A DNA stretch of 64,000 bases from CBDDCA01 sp965218205 (GCA_965218205.1 OZ244590.1:1798001-1862000), one strand, 5' to 3'. Counted from the first letter of the stretch, positions 7,258 through 17,047 are shown. Notes: generated by a model from the letters alone, not told the origin. Translations and numbers: made by a program.

Positions 7258-10200
7258 CTACGATGAGGGGCATGCCACTGTATCAGTTTTATCCTTTGGG
7301 TGCCATGCTGTTTTGTCAGCTATAGCTGAACCGAAGAAATTATCGATATCTATTCGTGATATCTTACACAATTTCCATGATGATAAATCTTGATCAAATG
7401 CACTAGCTTGAAAAAACATCAAACCTATATTAGTAACATTCCCTACCTTCCAATTTCCTATATCTTTATTAAATGCACTTGCTTGAATAAACATGTTTTT
7501 CATATTCGTTACATTTTCCACATCCCAATCTCCTATATCTTGATTAAAAACACTTGCTTGAAAAAATATACCAGACATATCCGTTACATTGCTGGTATTC
7601 CACTTTGTTATATCTCCATTAAAAGTACTATCACGATCAAATAAATCACTCATATCAGTAATAGCACTGGTGTCTATCATGTTGAGGTTGGGGCTAGGGT
7701 TGCTGTTCCCTCCCGAACCTTGCCTTGTTTTTTCTGCAGTGATAATAGCTTGCAGTGCTGTCTTTGTTGTTGGTCTGTAATAGTTAGCTGATTGTCCTGC
7801 TAGTTTCACCAGCCCTGTCTCTACATTGATAGTCGCAAGTACCTTTTGTCCCGAGTTTGCTCCCGCAGAAGTAATGGTACATTCCACTACTCCATAGCTA
7901 TACTCAGTTATAGCAGTATCATGTATGTTTGATTTATTTGCTGTGCCTGTTATCGTTACTGTATTGGTATTTTTTGCAAACGATACTGTTAGGCCTGTTT
8001 CTTGCTTGAGGGTGCTGTTATCGTTATCTATTGTGCTTTCATCACAGGTAAATGATAGCCCACTAGGACTAATGCTGGTAAGTACTCTCGTTGTATTTTG
8101 TGCGAGTGCTGAGCCTACTGTTGCTGAAAGCTTTGTGGCATTTCCTATCACTACTGTTGGGGTGCTGGCAGATACTGCTGTTGCTTCTGCTGATATTTTT
8201 GTCTTTTTGAGGCTGTTTACTGCTACTGCGGTGATATAGTACTTTGTATTCAATCGTAGGTTGCGTATTGTATAGCTTGTTGCTCCTGTTGGCACATCGT
8301 CTTTTTCTGCTCCTACTTGTGCATCGCTTGCTCTTTGTGCCTGTGTTTTTACTGTTGCTCCATTTATGCTTGTATTTGAGGCTACATAGTATACTTTGTA
8401 GTCTATTTGATTATCTCTGAGAGTAGTTGTTCCGTCTTCTGCTGTTCCTTTTACGGTTGGGGCTGTTATGGTAAGTACTATGGTAGCTCCTTGTGCATTT
8501 GCTTGTATGGTGGGCTTTCCTGGTGCTCCATAGGCTTCTTTTGCGATAAACTCTTTGCGGATACCTCTTGATTCTTTGTTGGGATCGGTGCTGTTTACTG
8601 CTTGTACTACTATTTCGTAAGTGGTGCCTACTGTCACACTGGTCAGAGTGCTGTTGGTTGTTCCTGCTGCTACTGTTGTGGGGCTTCCTCCTGCTGCTAT
8701 TATTATCTCTGCTATTGTCCTCTGTGTACTGCCACTTTTTGCTACTTTGTATACTTTGTACGATACTTGTGCTACTGCTAGGGTATCGCCTGTGTCTGTT
8801 TTGTGGCTTGCAGTAAGGCTGGGGGCTGTCCACGATAGCTTTGCATTCCTTCCTTCTACTCCTTTTACTTGTATGTTGCTTACTTCTGCGGGATCTGTCG
8901 CTTGTGATGCGGTTGTTACTGTTGCCACTGTCGATACTGCTTTTTTGCTTGGGTCTGTTTTTATGGCTACTTCTACTACAAAGTGATACTTTGTTGCTCC
9001 TTTTATTGCTACTGTTGGGGATGTCACGCCTATACTGCTAAGCTCTGGTACTGTGTACACTCCGTTCCTTGCTGTGCCTATAGTTACTTTTCTGCCTTTT
9101 TGTACTTCTGCTACTGTTGGGGTTGTGTCTTTTTGTAAGCCGTACACTGTGTATACTAGCTCATCATTGCTGGTTACTGTTGTGCCGTCTTTGTTTTTTG
9201 CTCCTGTTATTGTGCTTAATTGTGTGAGTACTAGCTTTATTGTTCCTGTTGTGTTTGTTGACTGTGATACTACTAGCGTGTTTGCTAAGGACGAGGTAGG
9301 GGCTGTTGCTTTTGATCTGGGGATGGTGCTGAGTGCTAGTGTTTGTATCAGTGCGGGGTCTTTGCTTTGTGCTTTCTTTGTGGTAGAGGGGTTCAGGCTG
9401 TTTATTGCTTCTATGCCTATGGTGTATACTGCTCCCTTTGTTCCTATAAATGTTCCTCGTAAGGTACTGTTTATTGCTATGTCTTGTGTTTGTACTCCTG
9501 CTATTGCTTTTATTTCGGCTATTGTTTTAGTACTCTGGTCTCCTGCTACTATGTATACTTTGTACTGTATGTTTGCTGGTTTGAGTTTTCTGTCATTGGG
9601 TGCTTTGTGGTTGTCGGTAATTGTTCCTGCTTGAAACTCGTACTGTACGGTATCGCTTGTTGCTGTTGATTCTGCAATAAGCAGAGTGAGGCTTTTTGGT
9701 GCGGGGGGGACAGTGGATATTGCATCATATACTGCTACTTTGTCTGTGAGTGTTGTTGGGGGGCTTACTCTGTTATTTTCTACTGTGAGAAACGTAAAGC
9801 TATATTGTTTTGCATTTGCTTGTGTTGCTGATACTTCTATGCCATCTGCTATGCCAAAGCTAATGGTGGTTGCTGGGTTTGTTATGCTTTTTTCTGCTAC
9901 CAGTGTTGTGCTATCGTACATACGCAGGGTGTAGTACTTATTTGAGCCAGTATTTGATCCAGGTGCTTGCGTAAAGGTTGCTTTTATTTGTATTGCTCCT
10001 GTTGTTGTAACGAGGGCGGGCTTGCTTTGAAAGAGTTCTGCTGAGGGTGCTGTGAGTGGGGTGGGTGTTGTTATGTCTTGTGTTTTTGCATTGCTTTTGT
10101 TTTCTGAGTAGTCTATTGCTTGTATTGTTACTGTGTATGTTTTGCCTTGACTGAGTTCTTCGACAGAGAGCGATGTTGTGGGATAGGCTATTTTTTTCTC

Positions 10201-11856
10201 GCTGACTACTGCAGTAGTTGTGTCTTTCTCTTGTATGCTTATGCTGTATTCTTTTATGTCTTTGTTCTTGGCTTTTGTTGCATCGGGTGCTGTCCATGTT
10301 ATCTGCGTGCCTACTTTTGTTGCTGATACGAAGGGATAGCTTGCTTGTATGTTTGTTACTGGATCGGGTGCTGTGCTATCTGCTCCTGTATCTACTGTGG
10401 TTGTTGCTTCTGTTCCTTTGTTGCCTGCATAGTCCTGCGATTGTACTGCCACTGTATACTCGGTGGTGGCTTTGAGGCCTATTATTTGCGTGTTGCGTAC
10501 TGCTCTGTCTGTTATTGTTACTGTCTTTGCTACTTTATCGCTATCCTTTTCTGTTGCTGTTATGGTCACTCCTGCGTAATCTCGTACATTAGGTGCTTGC
10601 CAGATTACTACTATGCTTGTTGCTCCTCCTACGGCACTTACATTGGTCGCGGGCTTTGTTGTTTTGTCGGTTGTGGCTAATTCTTTTGACACTGCAGTGG
10701 AGTACTTTCCGTTTTGAGAGACATACACTTCTACTTTGTACGTAAGCGTGCCGTAGAGTGTTGTGAGTGCTATGCCATCTTTTGCTACATATACAGTGGC
10801 GTATTCTTTTGTCTGTGCAGTTGCACTGCTGACATTGGTTGCACTGGTATCTTTGTCTATTTTCTCCTCTGCTACTATCGTCTGTGTTGCGGTTGCTGTT
10901 ACTCGTACTAAGAGGCTTTTTGCTGTACTGCCTGTTCCAAAGGCAAAGCTCCCCCATGTAACAAGCAGGCTTTCATCGGCTGGGCTATTGCTTTTATCGT
11001 TTGCTGTTACTGTAAGATCTGCCTCTGGCAGTGCTGCTACTGTTTGTGAGAGGGCTGATGCTTGCACGCCTGTCAGTACTGTTGTAGGACTGCTTGTGTT
11101 GTCATTTCTGTCTTTGTAGCGTATTTCTATATCATAGGATATGCCTGCAAGCGTGGAGATGTTTGGAAGCGTAACTTCTCCTTGTTGTAGGTTCTGCACG
11201 GTAGCTTGTGCAAGCACTGTAGCACCAGTTGTGCTTTTTACCACTATCGTTGCTTCTGCTATATCTGTTCTGCCTGATGCAAGTCGCTCTTTGTCCCATG
11301 TTATCTTTATGCCATCCCCCGACTTCTCTACTCCTACTTGTGTCAATGTGTCTTGTGGGGTAGTGGTATCTATTAGTGTTGTCACGGTGCGTGTTGTTTT
11401 TGGTGATACTTCTGTGTCCTTTTGTGCCTCTATCTCTACAGTGTAGTTGGTGAGTGCTTGTAAGCCTTTGAGTTTATACGATTGTCCTTGTTGAAACAAT
11501 GCACGATATTCTATTGCAGGAATACGCACTTGTATGACTTGTGCTGGTGCGGTAGAGGTAGCTTTTACTACTACCTGTGTAGCTTCGCTTGGGGCTTGCC
11601 AGCGTAACGAGAGCGTTCCGTCATTGCCTGCTGGCTGTATCTGCACATTGGACAGTGATGCAAGGGTCGGGGTTACTGGTGGTGTTACCCCTCCTCCCCC
11701 TGATGAGGAACTGCTACTGCCCTCCGAACATCCTACGAGTACGAGGGTAACTATTGCTAGCACTAAAAACAGTGCAACGAGAGTTATGCTTTGCTTATGT
11801 CGAGAGTGTACCCCCCCCCCCCCGATTTTTTTGACACTACTTATTCTTTCATCCAT
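7258..11856 (-). CDS. Phase-variable FN3/DUF285 surface lipoprotein, copy 2, in frame (ON)
   Basis: A lipoprotein of about 1532 residues. The ATG at 11856 is chosen because GGAG at 11863-11866 sits six bases upstream; the in-frame ATG at 11862 has no room for a Shine-Dalgarno sequence. Residues 1-22 (MDERISSVKKI, four Gly from the G13 tract, VHSRHKQ) form the n-region, residues 23-42 the hydrophobic core, and Cys43 in LVGC is the lipidation site. A Ser/Gly linker is followed by about ten fibronectin-III-like modules of roughly 100 residues (repeated TSLSVEELSQGKTYTVTIQA-type strands). The last 130 residues are DUF285/BspA-like repeats of about 25 residues with NVTxMxxxFxxAxxFNxDIxxW. Surface-exposed adhesion is inferred. 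It is nearly identical to copy 1 over the shared 1.1 kb and mosaic relative to copy 3. Confidence 0.88.
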   Translation of the reverse strand: MDERISSVKKIGGGGVHSRHKQSITLVALFLVLAIVTLVLVGCSEGSSSSSSGGGGVTPPVTPTLASLSNVQIQPAGNDGTLSLRWQAPSEATQVVVKATSTAPAQVIQVRIPAIEYRALFQQGQSYKLKGLQALTNYTVEIEAQKDTEVSPKTTRTVTTLIDTTTPQDTLTQVGVEKSGDGIKITWDKERLASGRTDIAEATIVVKSTTGATVLAQATVQNLQQGEVTLPNISTLAGISYDIEIRYKDRNDNTSSPTTVLTGVQASALSQTVAALPEADLTVTANDKSNSPADESLLVTWGSFAFGTGSTAKSLLVRVTATATQTIVAEEKIDKDTSATNVSSATAQTKEYATVYVAKDGIALTTLYGTLTYKVEVYVSQNGKYSTAVSKELATTDKTTKPATNVSAVGGATSIVVIWQAPNVRDYAGVTITATEKDSDKVAKTVTITDRAVRNTQIIGLKATTEYTVAVQSQDYAGNKGTEATTTVDTGADSTAPDPVTNIQASYPFVSATKVGTQITWTAPDATKAKNKDIKEYSISIQEKDTTTAVVSEKKIAYPTTSLSVEELSQGKTYTVTIQAIDYSENKSNAKTQDITTPTPLTAPSAELFQSKPALVTTTGAIQIKATFTQAPGSNTGSNKYYTLRMYDSTTLVAEKSITNPATTISFGIADGIEVSATQANAKQYSFTFLTVENNRVSPPTTLTDKVAVYDAISTVPPAPKSLTLLIAESTATSDTVQYEFQAGTITDNHKAPNDRKLKPANIQYKVYIVAGDQSTKTIAEIKAIAGVQTQDIAINSTLRGTFIGTKGAVYTIGIEAINSLNPSTTKKAQSKDPALIQTLALSTIPRSKATAPTSSLANTLVVSQSTNTTGTIKLVLTQLSTITGAKNKDGTTVTSNDELVYTVYGLQKDTTPTVAEVQKGRKVTIGTARNGVYTVPELSSIGVTSPTVAIKGATKYHFVVEVAIKTDPSKKAVSTVATVTTASQATDPAEVSNIQVKGVEGRNAKLSWTAPSLTASHKTDTGDTLAVAQVSYKVYKVAKSGSTQRTIAEIIIAAGGSPTTVAAGTTNSTLTSVTVGTTYEIVVQAVNSTDPNKESRGIRKEFIAKEAYGAPGKPTIQANAQGATIVLTITAPTVKGTAEDGTTTLRDNQIDYKVYYVASNTSINGATVKTQAQRASDAQVGAEKDDVPTGATSYTIRNLRLNTKYYITAVAVNSLKKTKISAEATAVSASTPTVVIGNATKLSATVGSALAQNTTRVLTSISPSGLSFTCDESTIDNDNSTLKQETGLTVSFAKNTNTVTITGTANKSNIHDTAITEYSYGVVECTITSAGANSGQKVLATINVETGLVKLAGQSANYYRPTTKTALQAIITAEKTRQGSGGNSNPSPNLNMIDTSAITDMSDLFDRDSTFNGDITKWNTSNVTDMSGIFFQASVFNQDIGDWDVENVTNMKNMFIQASAFNKDIGNWKVGNVTNIGLMFFQASAFDQDLSSWKLCKISRIDIDNFFGSAIADKTAWHPKDKTDTVACPSS
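11811..11823 (-). repeat. Poly-G tract (13 G on the coding strand), phase switch of copy 2
   Basis: Thirteen uninterrupted C on the plus strand, within codons 12-16 of copy 2. With 13 G the n-region continues in frame into the signal peptide. Length differs from copies 1 (14) and 3 (17), as expected for slipped-strand mispairing. Confidence 0.85.
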
Positions 11857-11939
11857 ATACATCTCCTTTTATTATTATGTATTATATCATGTTTATTATA
11901 ACACAATACACTATTATTGTGTTTTTATTTCTTTATATA

Positions 11940-12010
11940 CAGATTCAAGCATTACATGCAACAAAGGAGAAAAAGTAGCCTTTGATATAGTTCTTTACCA
12001 TTGAATCTGC
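11940..12010 (+). mobile_element. MITE-like 71-bp element related to the IS30-A end, copy R2
   Basis: Terminal repeats CAGATTCAA and TTGAATCTG enclose AGCATTACATGCAACAAAGGAGAAAAAGTAG. It is closely similar to R1 at 6156-6227 and lies between the 3' end of priA and the promoter side of lipoprotein copy 2. The A:T to G:C change in the terminal repeat relative to R1 is compensated on both arms. Confidence 0.6.
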
Positions 12011-12063
12011 AATAAACATATTCTTTTACTATCATTGGCATGAAGCAATGCCATGTAATGAAG

Positions 12064-14067
12064 CTACATAACATTCATAGGATCGGGATCTATTTCAATA
12101 TGCACCTTATTTTTTAGTGCTATATCCGATATGTTAGGCAATAAAACTGTGCGAGAAATATGGAGTAGCTGTTTCTGACTACGAGCATACAATATAATAT
12201 GCATACGATAATTCTTTGATAGCTTATACAAAGCACACGGGGCTGGTCCTAAAAAAGAGATAGTACTCACTTTACTACTAAGAATATTTGCACAGGTATT
12301 AGCAGTACTCACCACAGCCTCTTCGTTTATGCCACGAAACACTAAACGTAACATACGACAAAATGGAACAAGATTATATTGTTTTCTTTTTTGTAACTCC
12401 TCTTTATAAAATGCTACTTGATCCCGATTGATAAAATGCTGTAAAAAAGACTTATCTTCTGCATAACTTTGTATAATGACATGTCCTTTTTCAGAAAATC
12501 TACTCGCTCGTCCAGTTGCTTGTTCGAGCAAGGCATAGGCTTTTTCGTATGCTCTAAAATCAGGAAGGGTAAAAAGACTATCACAAAATAAGATGCCAAC
12601 AAGATGAAGGTTTGGTATGTTAATGCCTTTTGCTATCATCTGTGTACCAATCATAATAGAATACTGTTTATGATAGAAATCAAGTAATAATTGTGTACTC
12701 TGTCCTTTCTTTTTGGTGCTATCTGAGTCAATACGCACAATGTTTTCACGAGGAAATAATTTATGTATCTCATGTTCCACTCTCTGTGTTCCCCAACCAC
12801 GCAAAGAAAGTGCTGTGTAGCCACAACTAGGACAAAGCTCTGGTTCATCCATACTGTACCCACAATGATGACACAAAAGAAAACGCTTTTTACTTCTATG
12901 ACTTACGAGAGATACCGAACAATTAGGACACTCAAAGTACGTACCACAGTTATCACACAAAAAAGCATGGGAAAACCCTCTTTTGTTTACCAACAATATT
13001 ACTTGTTTATCAAGAGAAAGACTATGTTGTATTGCTTTTTCTAACTCTTCGGAAATAGCATGTGTTGATCCCCGTAAAGACACTACTTTCACAGTAGGAA
13101 ATCCAGTAGATGAAATACGTTTAGATAAGGATATACATCGTATATTTTTTTCTTGTATATTATACCAACTTTCTAATGAGGGGGTTGCTGAACCCATAAG
13201 TAAAAGAGCCTTTGCTTTCTTACTCCGCCACATTGCTACTTGACGTGCATGATAGCGAGGAGCTTTATCTGATTTATATGAGCTATCATTTTCTTCATCA
13301 ATAATGATCAATCCTAAACGATTACATGGAGCAAAGATAGCACTCCGTACTCCCACTACTATTGAAGTTTCGGTATGTAAGATACGATTCCACTGATATA
13401 ATTTTTGAGCAGCACTGAGTCGAGAATGAAGTACAGCAACATTTTCTTCTCCAAAACGAAACACTATGAGAGGTAACACTTGCTCTAGCAAAGCAATCTC
13501 AGGCAAAAGATAAATAACTTGCTTTCCTTGTCGAATAGCATGTTGCATACTTTGTAAATATACTTCTGTTTTCCCTGAACCTGTTACCCCATGTAAATAC
13601 ACATATTCGCTGGCATTGGCATCTATAGACGTACTGATGGAAACAAGGGCTTTTTGTTGATCATCTGTTAAACGAGGAAAATCTTTTGGAAAATATGAGA
13701 TAAGTTTTTTTGAAAAAGTAAGCTCTTTTGCTTTTGTGCCAGTAGCAGAAATTAAGGTAAACAAACACTGTCCAAGTGAACATACATAATAGTCAGACAT
13801 CCACTGTGCTAATGCTATAAGCTCAGCAGTATACACTCTTTGAGCATACCCTTTATCTTTTGTATTTTGCTCTATCGTTTTAATATGAATATTCTTATCT
13901 TGTAATTCCTTTACTTTTTTATCATCTTCCTTAGACACTATAACAGCAGGAAGAGCCACACTATGTAAACGAGCTTTTACTCTTGAACCTATGCTAAGTT
14001 CTTGCTCACTTGCATAGGTATAAGTAGAACGTAAAGGACGATTGAAGGCAAGCTGATAATAATACAC
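12064..14067 (-). CDS. priA: Primosomal replication-restart helicase PriA
   Basis: A 667-residue 3'-to-5' DNA helicase that reloads the replisome at stalled forks. The N-terminal DNA-end-binding part is followed by Walker A HGVTGSGKT (159-167), motif II at 257-260, the zinc-binding region with eight cysteines in four CxxC pairs (about 385-430), and the C-terminal helicase motifs (GTQMIAKG, QATGRASR). The Walker B/DEAH box reads DEEN where PriA normally has DEEH; the rest of the motif (DSSYK) is normal. The N-terminal region is a little short. It ends four bases from the uracil-DNA glycosylase gene upstream, so the two are probably co-transcribed DNA-maintenance genes. Confidence 0.94.
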   Translation of the reverse strand: MYYYQLAFNRPLRSTYTYASEQELSIGSRVKARLHSVALPAVIVSKEDDKKVKELQDKNIHIKTIEQNTKDKGYAQRVYTAELIALAQWMSDYYVCSLGQCLFTLISATGTKAKELTFSKKLISYFPKDFPRLTDDQQKALVSISTSIDANASEYVYLHGVTGSGKTEVYLQSMQHAIRQGKQVIYLLPEIALLEQVLPLIVFRFGEENVAVLHSRLSAAQKLYQWNRILHTETSIVVGVRSAIFAPCNRLGLIIIDEENDSSYKSDKAPRYHARQVAMWRSKKAKALLLMGSATPSLESWYNIQEKNIRCISLSKRISSTGFPTVKVVSLRGSTHAISEELEKAIQHSLSLDKQVILLVNKRGFSHAFLCDNCGTYFECPNCSVSLVSHRSKKRFLLCHHCGYSMDEPELCPSCGYTALSLRGWGTQRVEHEIHKLFPRENIVRIDSDSTKKKGQSTQLLLDFYHKQYSIMIGTQMIAKGINIPNLHLVGILFCDSLFTLPDFRAYEKAYALLEQATGRASRFSEKGHVIIQSYAEDKSFLQHFINRDQVAFYKEELQKRKQYNLVPFCRMLRLVFRGINEEAVVSTANTCANILSSKVSTISFLGPAPCALYKLSKNYRMHIILYARSQKQLLHISRTVLLPNISDIALKNKVHIEIDPDPMNVM

Positions 14068-14070
14068 TTA

Positions 14071-14895
14071 CTATGAACCTGCTACCTCATTAAGTATTTT
14101 TTGTAATTTTTGTAAATCTAACCATACAGGACGACGATAATCAGGATTACGAAGCACTGCACTGGGATGATATGTGGCTATCATAGGAATGGAGTTATAG
14201 CTTAAGTGTTGCATACGTAAAGAAGCCATTGATTTTCCCCACTGCTTACTTAAAAACTGTGTTGCAATTCTCCCAACACAAAAAATAGCTTTAGGCTGTA
14301 AAATAGCAAGCTGTTTATGTAAAAAACTACTACAAGCAATACATTCTTGTTCCTGTGGGTCTCTATTTTTAGGAGGACGACATTTCACTATATTAGCAAT
14401 AAAAGCATTTGTTTTTCGACTTAACTGTATAGCTTCAAGCCATTTATCAAGATATTTTCCTGCCTTTCCTACAAAAGGACTTCCGCTTCTGTCTTCATCT
14501 GCACCAGGGGCTTCTCCTATAACCATTACTAAGGGTTCAACTACTCCTTCGCCAGGCACCGTGTATGTTCTTCCTTTTGAAAGCTCACATTTTGTACAAT
14601 GAGCTATATCCGACTGAATTTTTTGAATAGCATCTAATTTTTCTTGATATGTCGAAACAGTATGTTTATCGGTAGAAGTATATGCTCTCACTTGCATATG
14701 CTCTGCATCAAAACTATGTGTTATATCTGTTTTTCCTGTATACGGAACTGCCTCATAGGAAACAGTGTCATCAATTTCTAACATATCTTGCCCAAAACAA
14801 AGCCTATCTAGCATAGACGCAACAATATGAGATAGCTGTTTCTGCACAGGGAGTTTTGTCTGTTTCTTTGCTACAGTATTAGATATATCTTCCAT
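14071..14895 (-). CDS. Uracil-DNA glycosylase, family 4 (Fe-S type)
   Basis: Removes uracil from DNA at the start of base-excision repair. 274 residues: about 90 poorly conserved N-terminal residues, then the family-4 core. The probable [4Fe-4S] ligands are Cys100, Cys103, Cys172 and Cys188, with the 15-residue spacing of the last pair typical of the family. Motif 1 is GEAPGADEDRSGSPFVGKAG (127-146), and motif 3 is TYHPSAVLRNP. The long N-terminal extension is also known in some family-4 proteins annotated as DNA-polymerase-related. It lies directly upstream of priA. Confident in family. Confidence 0.92.
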   Translation of the reverse strand: MEDISNTVAKKQTKLPVQKQLSHIVASMLDRLCFGQDMLEIDDTVSYEAVPYTGKTDITHSFDAEHMQVRAYTSTDKHTVSTYQEKLDAIQKIQSDIAHCTKCELSKGRTYTVPGEGVVEPLVMVIGEAPGADEDRSGSPFVGKAGKYLDKWLEAIQLSRKTNAFIANIVKCRPPKNRDPQEQECIACSSFLHKQLAILQPKAIFCVGRIATQFLSKQWGKSMASLRMQHLSYNSIPMIATYHPSAVLRNPDYRRPVWLDLQKLQKILNEVAGS

Positions 14896-14963
14896 TATTT
14901 CTTTCTTCTGCTCTTTATTATAATTGTTTTTATGAAAATACTTGCATATATTCTCATATATTC

Positions 14964-15734
14964 CTACTCTTTCTTTAGTGTAGCGTATTCAACCTCACAA
15001 AGACAAAGCCCTTTTGCTGCAACAACAGTCGCACAAAGGCTATTATCTCGTGCCTGCAATATATCCTTTACCACATACTCTATAGATTTAGAGAGCTTAC
15101 GATAATATGCATTCTGTAATAAAGTACCTACAATAGAACGAATCATTTTCCATAAAAAAGCATTAGCACTAATATACAATCGTATAATATTTGTATCATG
15201 AGAATAACTCATATGTATATTGTATATTGTACGCACAGTATTCTGCTGAGTATCAGCATGTACCGTAAAAGATCGAAAGTCGTGAGTACCCAATAAGCCC
15301 TGTGCTTCGTCTTCCATTGCATGAAAATCTAATGCAGCATCAACCCCCAAAGCATATAATCGATATATAGCAGGAACCTGCCTTCCTCGATAAAACTGAT
15401 AGTAATAACAACGCTGTATTGCAGAATACCTTGCATGAAATGTCTCTTCTACCTCCTTAGAATAGAGTACTACTATATCATCTGGCAAATAGGAGTTTAA
15501 CACAACGCTTATTTTTTCTGCAGGAATATGGTTATGTGTTACATAAAAATTTGCATAACTTTTTTCTGCATGTACCCCTGAGTCAGTTCTCCCCGATCCA
15601 ATAATTCGTATTGGAACATCATAGACTTTGTGTAATGCTTTCTCAATAGTATCTTGTACAGTTATACAATCTGATTGTGACTGAAACCCATGATACTCAG
15701 TACCATCATAAGAAATACACAGTAATATATTCAT
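14964..15734 (-). CDS. truA: tRNA pseudouridine(38-40) synthase TruA
   Basis: Converts uridines 38-40 in the anticodon arm of many tRNAs to pseudouridine. 256 residues of normal length. The catalytic aspartate is Asp51 in GSGRTDSGVHAEKSYANF, and FLWKMIRSIVGTLL is the conserved C-terminal segment. Its start overlaps the end of the DUF2225 gene by four bases, which indicates translational coupling. Confidence 0.95.
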   Translation of the reverse strand: MNILLCISYDGTEYHGFQSQSDCITVQDTIEKALHKVYDVPIRIIGSGRTDSGVHAEKSYANFYVTHNHIPAEKISVVLNSYLPDDIVVLYSKEVEETFHARYSAIQRCYYYQFYRGRQVPAIYRLYALGVDAALDFHAMEDEAQGLLGTHDFRSFTVHADTQQNTVRTIYNIHMSYSHDTNIIRLYISANAFLWKMIRSIVGTLLQNAYYRKLSKSIEYVVKDILQARDNSLCATVVAAKGLCLCEVEYATLKKE

Positions 15735-16621
15735 TCAGATTGCAGTTCCTTTAGCTCTTGCTCAACTAAACTAAATGTATCTCGTGCTTGCCATAACAAA
15801 GCCGAAGGTTTTTCTTTCGTTGATTTCCCAAATCCAAATACCCTACTAAGAGTCGAGCGTATTTTCATGAGTGCCTTTTCTCGCAGTTCATGTTCTTGTA
15901 TTTCACCATAATGAAACTGAAGCCATGCGTTCATATAGACAAAACCATCAAAGCCATAATCTCTATCTGTATCAGGACCGTAGGTCTTCATATCTCTATA
16001 ATCTTCCTCCCCTGTCTCCATCATATCCATACTCTTTTGATAAAGAAATGCTGCTTTTCTATAAAATATTTTCATAAGCTGTGCTGTCCCTTCGTAGCCA
16101 AAACCATGCATTAACTTACATATCCATGCACAGCGTAAGGTTACTATTGCAAGACGAAGTGTAGGAGATTCCTCCTTTAAGAACCGATTATAACTTGCAA
16201 TAGCAAAAATATAAGCAGCAAGCCCCATCACTATATTTCTCTTAAAAGAAAAATTTGGTATCTCTTTTATAATGCCCCTTACTAAAGAAATTCTTTCTTC
16301 CCTTGCTTCCTCTTTTTTTAAGGCCATAATAGTCCGCTGTTTCACTCTACTAAGATCATCCGAAGCCAAATAACTAAAATAACAAAAATTACAAGAAACA
16401 ATATTATACAAAATAGGCAGTACTGTTTCATGTTCTTCAGTACTAATATAATGTCGATGCAAATCTAAATCTAACTTACCTGCATCAATTCTCCCTCTCC
16501 CTGTACGTAATTCTTCTTTATAGTTTTTTTCCCTGCATACCATACAGGTAAAAGGCTCTTTATGAAAAAAACTGATATTTTCAAGTATTTTTTCAGTGCC
16601 TTTCATATGTACACTTAACAT
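15731..16621 (-). CDS. DUF2225 zinc-ribbon protein
   Basis: A 296-residue protein of the DUF2225 family. The start ATG at 16621 has GGGAGGA just upstream. Visible features are Cys pairs CMVC near residue 26 and CNFC near 78, which fit a zinc site, and a helical C-terminal half with TPR-like alternation. Members of this family are widespread in spirochaetes and Firmicutes with no settled function. It is translationally coupled to truA (four-base overlap) and follows acpS by 15 bases on the same strand. Confidence 0.8.
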   Translation of the reverse strand: MLSVHMKGTEKILENISFFHKEPFTCMVCREKNYKEELRTGRGRIDAGKLDLDLHRHYISTEEHETVLPILYNIVSCNFCYFSYLASDDLSRVKQRTIMALKKEEAREERISLVRGIIKEIPNFSFKRNIVMGLAAYIFAIASYNRFLKEESPTLRLAIVTLRCAWICKLMHGFGYEGTAQLMKIFYRKAAFLYQKSMDMMETGEEDYRDMKTYGPDTDRDYGFDGFVYMNAWLQFHYGEIQEHELREKALMKIRSTLSRVFGFGKSTKEKPSALLWQARDTFSLVEQELKELQSE

Positions 16622-16636
16622 TTCATCCTCCCATAA

Positions 16637-16996
16637 TTAACATATAACTACCGTTGCTATTGCAAACTCTTTCTCATGTGCAATGGATACCCATGTAGTA
16701 GTAGCTGCACATGACACAAGTGCCTTTTGTGCGCTTCGTTCTAAACGTAAGCGCGGAGCTCCTTGTATTTCCTTCTCTATAACAATATCTTTCAGTATTA
16801 CTTTCTTTCTTACTGCTTTTATAAACGCTTCTTTTGCAGCAAAAAACCCTGCCAATGTTTCCAATGCTTTATGTTCAATTTCTGACAAAAGATCAATCTC
16901 TGCTTTTGCAAAATATCTCAATAAAAGATTTTGATTTCTCTGCCATCTTTGTAAACGCATTATCTTTACAATATCAGTACCAAGTCCAAGTATCAT
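16637..16996 (-). CDS. acpS: Holo-[acyl-carrier-protein] synthase AcpS
   Basis: Transfers 4'-phosphopantetheine from CoA to acyl carrier protein. The 119 residues match the trimeric AcpS type. The magnesium-binding Asp8 is in GLGTDIVKI, and the second signature is FFAAKEAFIKAV with the conserved Glu. It belongs to the minus-strand run cdaA-cdaR-acpS-DUF2225-truA, although a 51-base gap separates it from cdaR. Confidence 0.94.
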   Translation of the reverse strand: MILGLGTDIVKIMRLQRWQRNQNLLLRYFAKAEIDLLSEIEHKALETLAGFFAAKEAFIKAVRKKVILKDIVIEKEIQGAPRLRLERSAQKALVSCAATTTWVSIAHEKEFAIATVVIC

Positions 16997-17047
16997 ATAA
17001 CATAGTATACCAAACCTATCAAATAAACATACTTATAATCATCAATC

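Noticed and set aside
7420..7640. Periodic about 75-bp repeats that look like a CRISPR array (also near 22830-23150 and 27950-28250)
   Set aside because: They are coding repeats: DUF285 units in the first two and the 33-bp hendecad units in the last; no palindromic repeat/spacer structure.
8411..8833. 140-residue His/Arg/Ser-rich minus-strand frame inside copy 2
   Set aside because: Out-of-frame reading of the FN3 gene; no signal, domain or start site.
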